A DNA stretch of 23,008 bases, taken from a virus. The stretch lies in the IMG/VR virus record IMGVR_UViG_3300001827_000107, positions 1 through 23,008 of that record. One strand, written 5' to 3'. This document shows positions 22,063 through 23,008 of this stretch, piece by piece. The translations under genes and the position numbers were made by a program. How positions within the stretch are numbered: the first letter of the stretch is position 1; every line of letters starts with the position of its first letter. The notes beneath the pieces were generated by a model. That model was given only the letters and a program-made list of their open reading frames with translations, searched no databases and was not told the DNA's origin.

Positions 22063-22597
22063 GGGGTTCTCCTGAGGCTGCGGGTTGGTAACCTACGTCG
22101 TCCATATTAATGACCTTGGCCAGCTTTTCCTGCAGTAATCTCTGCAGCTCCTCGGTCGACCGGGTTACGTGGGTGATTTCTGTCTTTTCCGTAAACAGCC
22201 CGATGTCACTGATCTTGCCCAACATTTCCAACGCTTTCATACGCACTGTATTTGGCTGCTCGGGTTGGGACTCTTCAATTAATCGATTAATGATGTAATT
22301 GCGGATCTTGGCTTTATCGTGCACTAGCTCCTGATCATACTTGGTCAGCAGCGCCTTTAGATGGACCACAACCCCTGGGCTGTACAAGTCCGGTGAGTTG
22401 GTCGCGGTCGACATGTCCTCTCGTTCTATAATGGCTATCGCTTTTTTGCGATCCTGCTCTGTCACTTCGACCTGCACGTTACCGATTTCCAAAGCTCTAA
22501 TCGCGGCGTCTACCCTATAGCGCAGGTCGCGAAAATCAGGGGGCGCTTCTGCGAACTCCTGCCCTAACGAAAAATTTGGCTCAAACATGTGCAGCAT
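22040..22597 (-). CDS. Probable terminase small subunit, 185 aa
   Basis: The protein lies just upstream of the large terminase, separated by the metallopeptidase-like gene. It is helical: AIRALEIGNVQVEVTEQDRK, then KALLTKYDQELVHDKAKIRN, and a distinctive C-terminal segment VRMKALEMLGKISDIGLFTE (119-138) followed by a helix STEELQRLLQEKLAKVI. The KALEMLGKI..IGLF pattern is what I recall from small terminases of marine phages. These proteins recognise the packaging site and stimulate the large subunit. ATG at 22597 has only AGG close by; the second Met at 22588 is an alternative start. A helix-turn-helix is not obvious at the N-terminus. Confidence is moderate. Confidence 0.6.
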   Translation of the reverse strand: MLHMFEPNFSLGQEFAEAPPDFRDLRYRVDAAIRALEIGNVQVEVTEQDRKKAIAIIEREDMSTATNSPDLYSPGVVVHLKALLTKYDQELVHDKAKIRNYIINRLIEESQPEQPNTVRMKALEMLGKISDIGLFTEKTEITHVTRSTEELQRLLQEKLAKVINMDDVGYQPAASGEPLEQDPQE

Positions 22598-22612
22598 TTA
22601 CCTATGCGAAGG

Positions 22613-23008
22613 TTATGAGAATGACTCCCCCCGGAATAATAGCACGTCATCCACCACATGAGCAAACTCAGGATACATAAGCTTGCCGTCTTTAAATGTC
22701 AGCATCACAAACCCCGGCTGCCAATCCTTATTAGTGCCCATGGTGTACTCAAATATCTCATGCTCGGGGTCTGCCAAAGTGCCTGTTTCGATACCGTAGC
22801 GGGTCTCGCCTCCCCGCCAACTAGAAGTCATCGGCCTGCAGTTCAGTCTATGCGTATGCCCAGTTATCACATTAAAGAACAACCCTTTAAGTACGTTATT
22901 GTACGAAGCATGCATTCCCTGGGCCCACTTGTGCAGGATCATTGTGTCGTCGTTGATTTTTAATTGCACACAGGCTTTCCAACGGGGTAGCCAGTCTTTT
23001 ATCCCTAT
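22613..23008 (-). CDS. Calcineurin-like metallophosphoesterase, C-terminal part
   Basis: The frame stays open through the right edge of the window; the visible 131 residues begin IGIKDWLPRWKACVQLKIND, and an internal GTG at 22969 is not needed as a start. The diagnostic part is VITGHTHRLNCRP: the GHTHR motif is the last metal-binding block of the calcineurin-like phosphoesterase fold. It is followed by YGIETGTLADP and a C-terminal beta region (GFVMLTFKDGKLMYPEFAHV). The N-terminal metal motifs (D-x-H, GD, GNHD) would lie outside the window. Phages often carry such an enzyme near the terminase genes, in repair or nucleotide metabolism, but its substrate is unknown. TAA at 22615-22613 lies 16 bases before the next start. 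Confidence 0.75.
   Translation of the reverse strand: MGIKDWLPRWKACVQLKINDDTMILHKWAQGMHASYNNVLKGLFFNVITGHTHRLNCRPMTSSWRGGETRYGIETGTLADPEHEIFEYTMGTNKDWQPGFVMLTFKDGKLMYPEFAHVVDDVLLFRGESFS

Noticed and set aside
1-23008. CRISPR array, tRNA, integrase, attachment site or defence cassette
   Set aside because: No regularly spaced repeats, cloverleaf-like segments in gaps, recombinase motifs or anti-phage protein signatures were seen; gaps are short and nearly all frames have virion-type products.

Overview
This window reads as a contiguous piece of a tailed bacteriophage genome (or a prophange-like contig): about 30 tightly packed genes, all on the minus strand, covering the packaging, head, connector, fibre, lysis and internal-virion modules. 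Every recognisable product is viral. No host gene, integrase, tRNA, rRNA, CRISPR array or insertion sequence was seen. No tail tube, sheath, baseplate or long tape-measure gene is visible, which together with the adaptor and ejection-type genes suggests a short-tailed (podovirus-like) virion; this is an inference. The style of several proteins (portal, capsid, fibre N-terminus, RFAEGG-type internal proteins) resembles marine podoviruses I know of, but the host cannot be named from sequence. Base composition is roughly 50-60% GC in the structural genes where I counted lines, with lower-GC islands in the fibre C-terminal half and in the homing endonuclease.

Layout in transcription order (right to left). 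23008-20153: the C-terminal end of a calcineurin-like phosphoesterase, a probable small terminase, a small HExxH metallopeptidase-like protein, and the large terminase. 20144-13944: portal, a 68-aa protein, a GroES-like co-chaperonin, a probable scaffold, a 156-aa protein, a 206-aa head protein and the major capsid protein. 13943-12359: a strong intrinsic terminator directly after the capsid gene, then a compact promoter-like region and a free-standing VSR/EDxHD-type homing endonuclease gene. 12316-8813: small virion or assembly proteins (112, 173, 62, 110, 91 aa), head-tail adaptor (225 aa), zinc-ribbon-like protein, a 49-aa Lys/Gly-rich protein and a 204-aa connector-like protein. 8809-6444: two small structural proteins and the tail fibre with a C-terminal S74 self-cleaving chaperone. 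6436-5583: lysis pair (M15 peptidase endolysin plus 3-TM holin). 5583-1: a 678-aa tail protein, a 140-aa protein sharing a module with it, and three internal/ejection-type proteins, the last cut by the window edge.

How the genes work together: the terminases thread DNA through the portal into a prohead built from capsid protein on the scaffold, probably helped by the phage co-chaperonin with host GroEL. Adaptors and the 678-aa protein close the head and form the short tail, the fibre binds the host, internal proteins leave with the DNA, and the holin and endolysin release progeny. Start/stop overlaps (TAATG, TGATG, ATGA, GTGA) at many junctions point to translational coupling in long transcripts.

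The most notable points are the terminator-promoter-homing-endonuclease cassette splitting head from tail genes, an apparent Asp-to-Gly change at a normally conserved active-site position of that endonuclease, the TTG-started co-chaperonin with a near-perfect ribosome binding site, the metallopeptidase between the two terminase genes, and the composition break inside the tail fibre. Nothing here proves a wholly new system.
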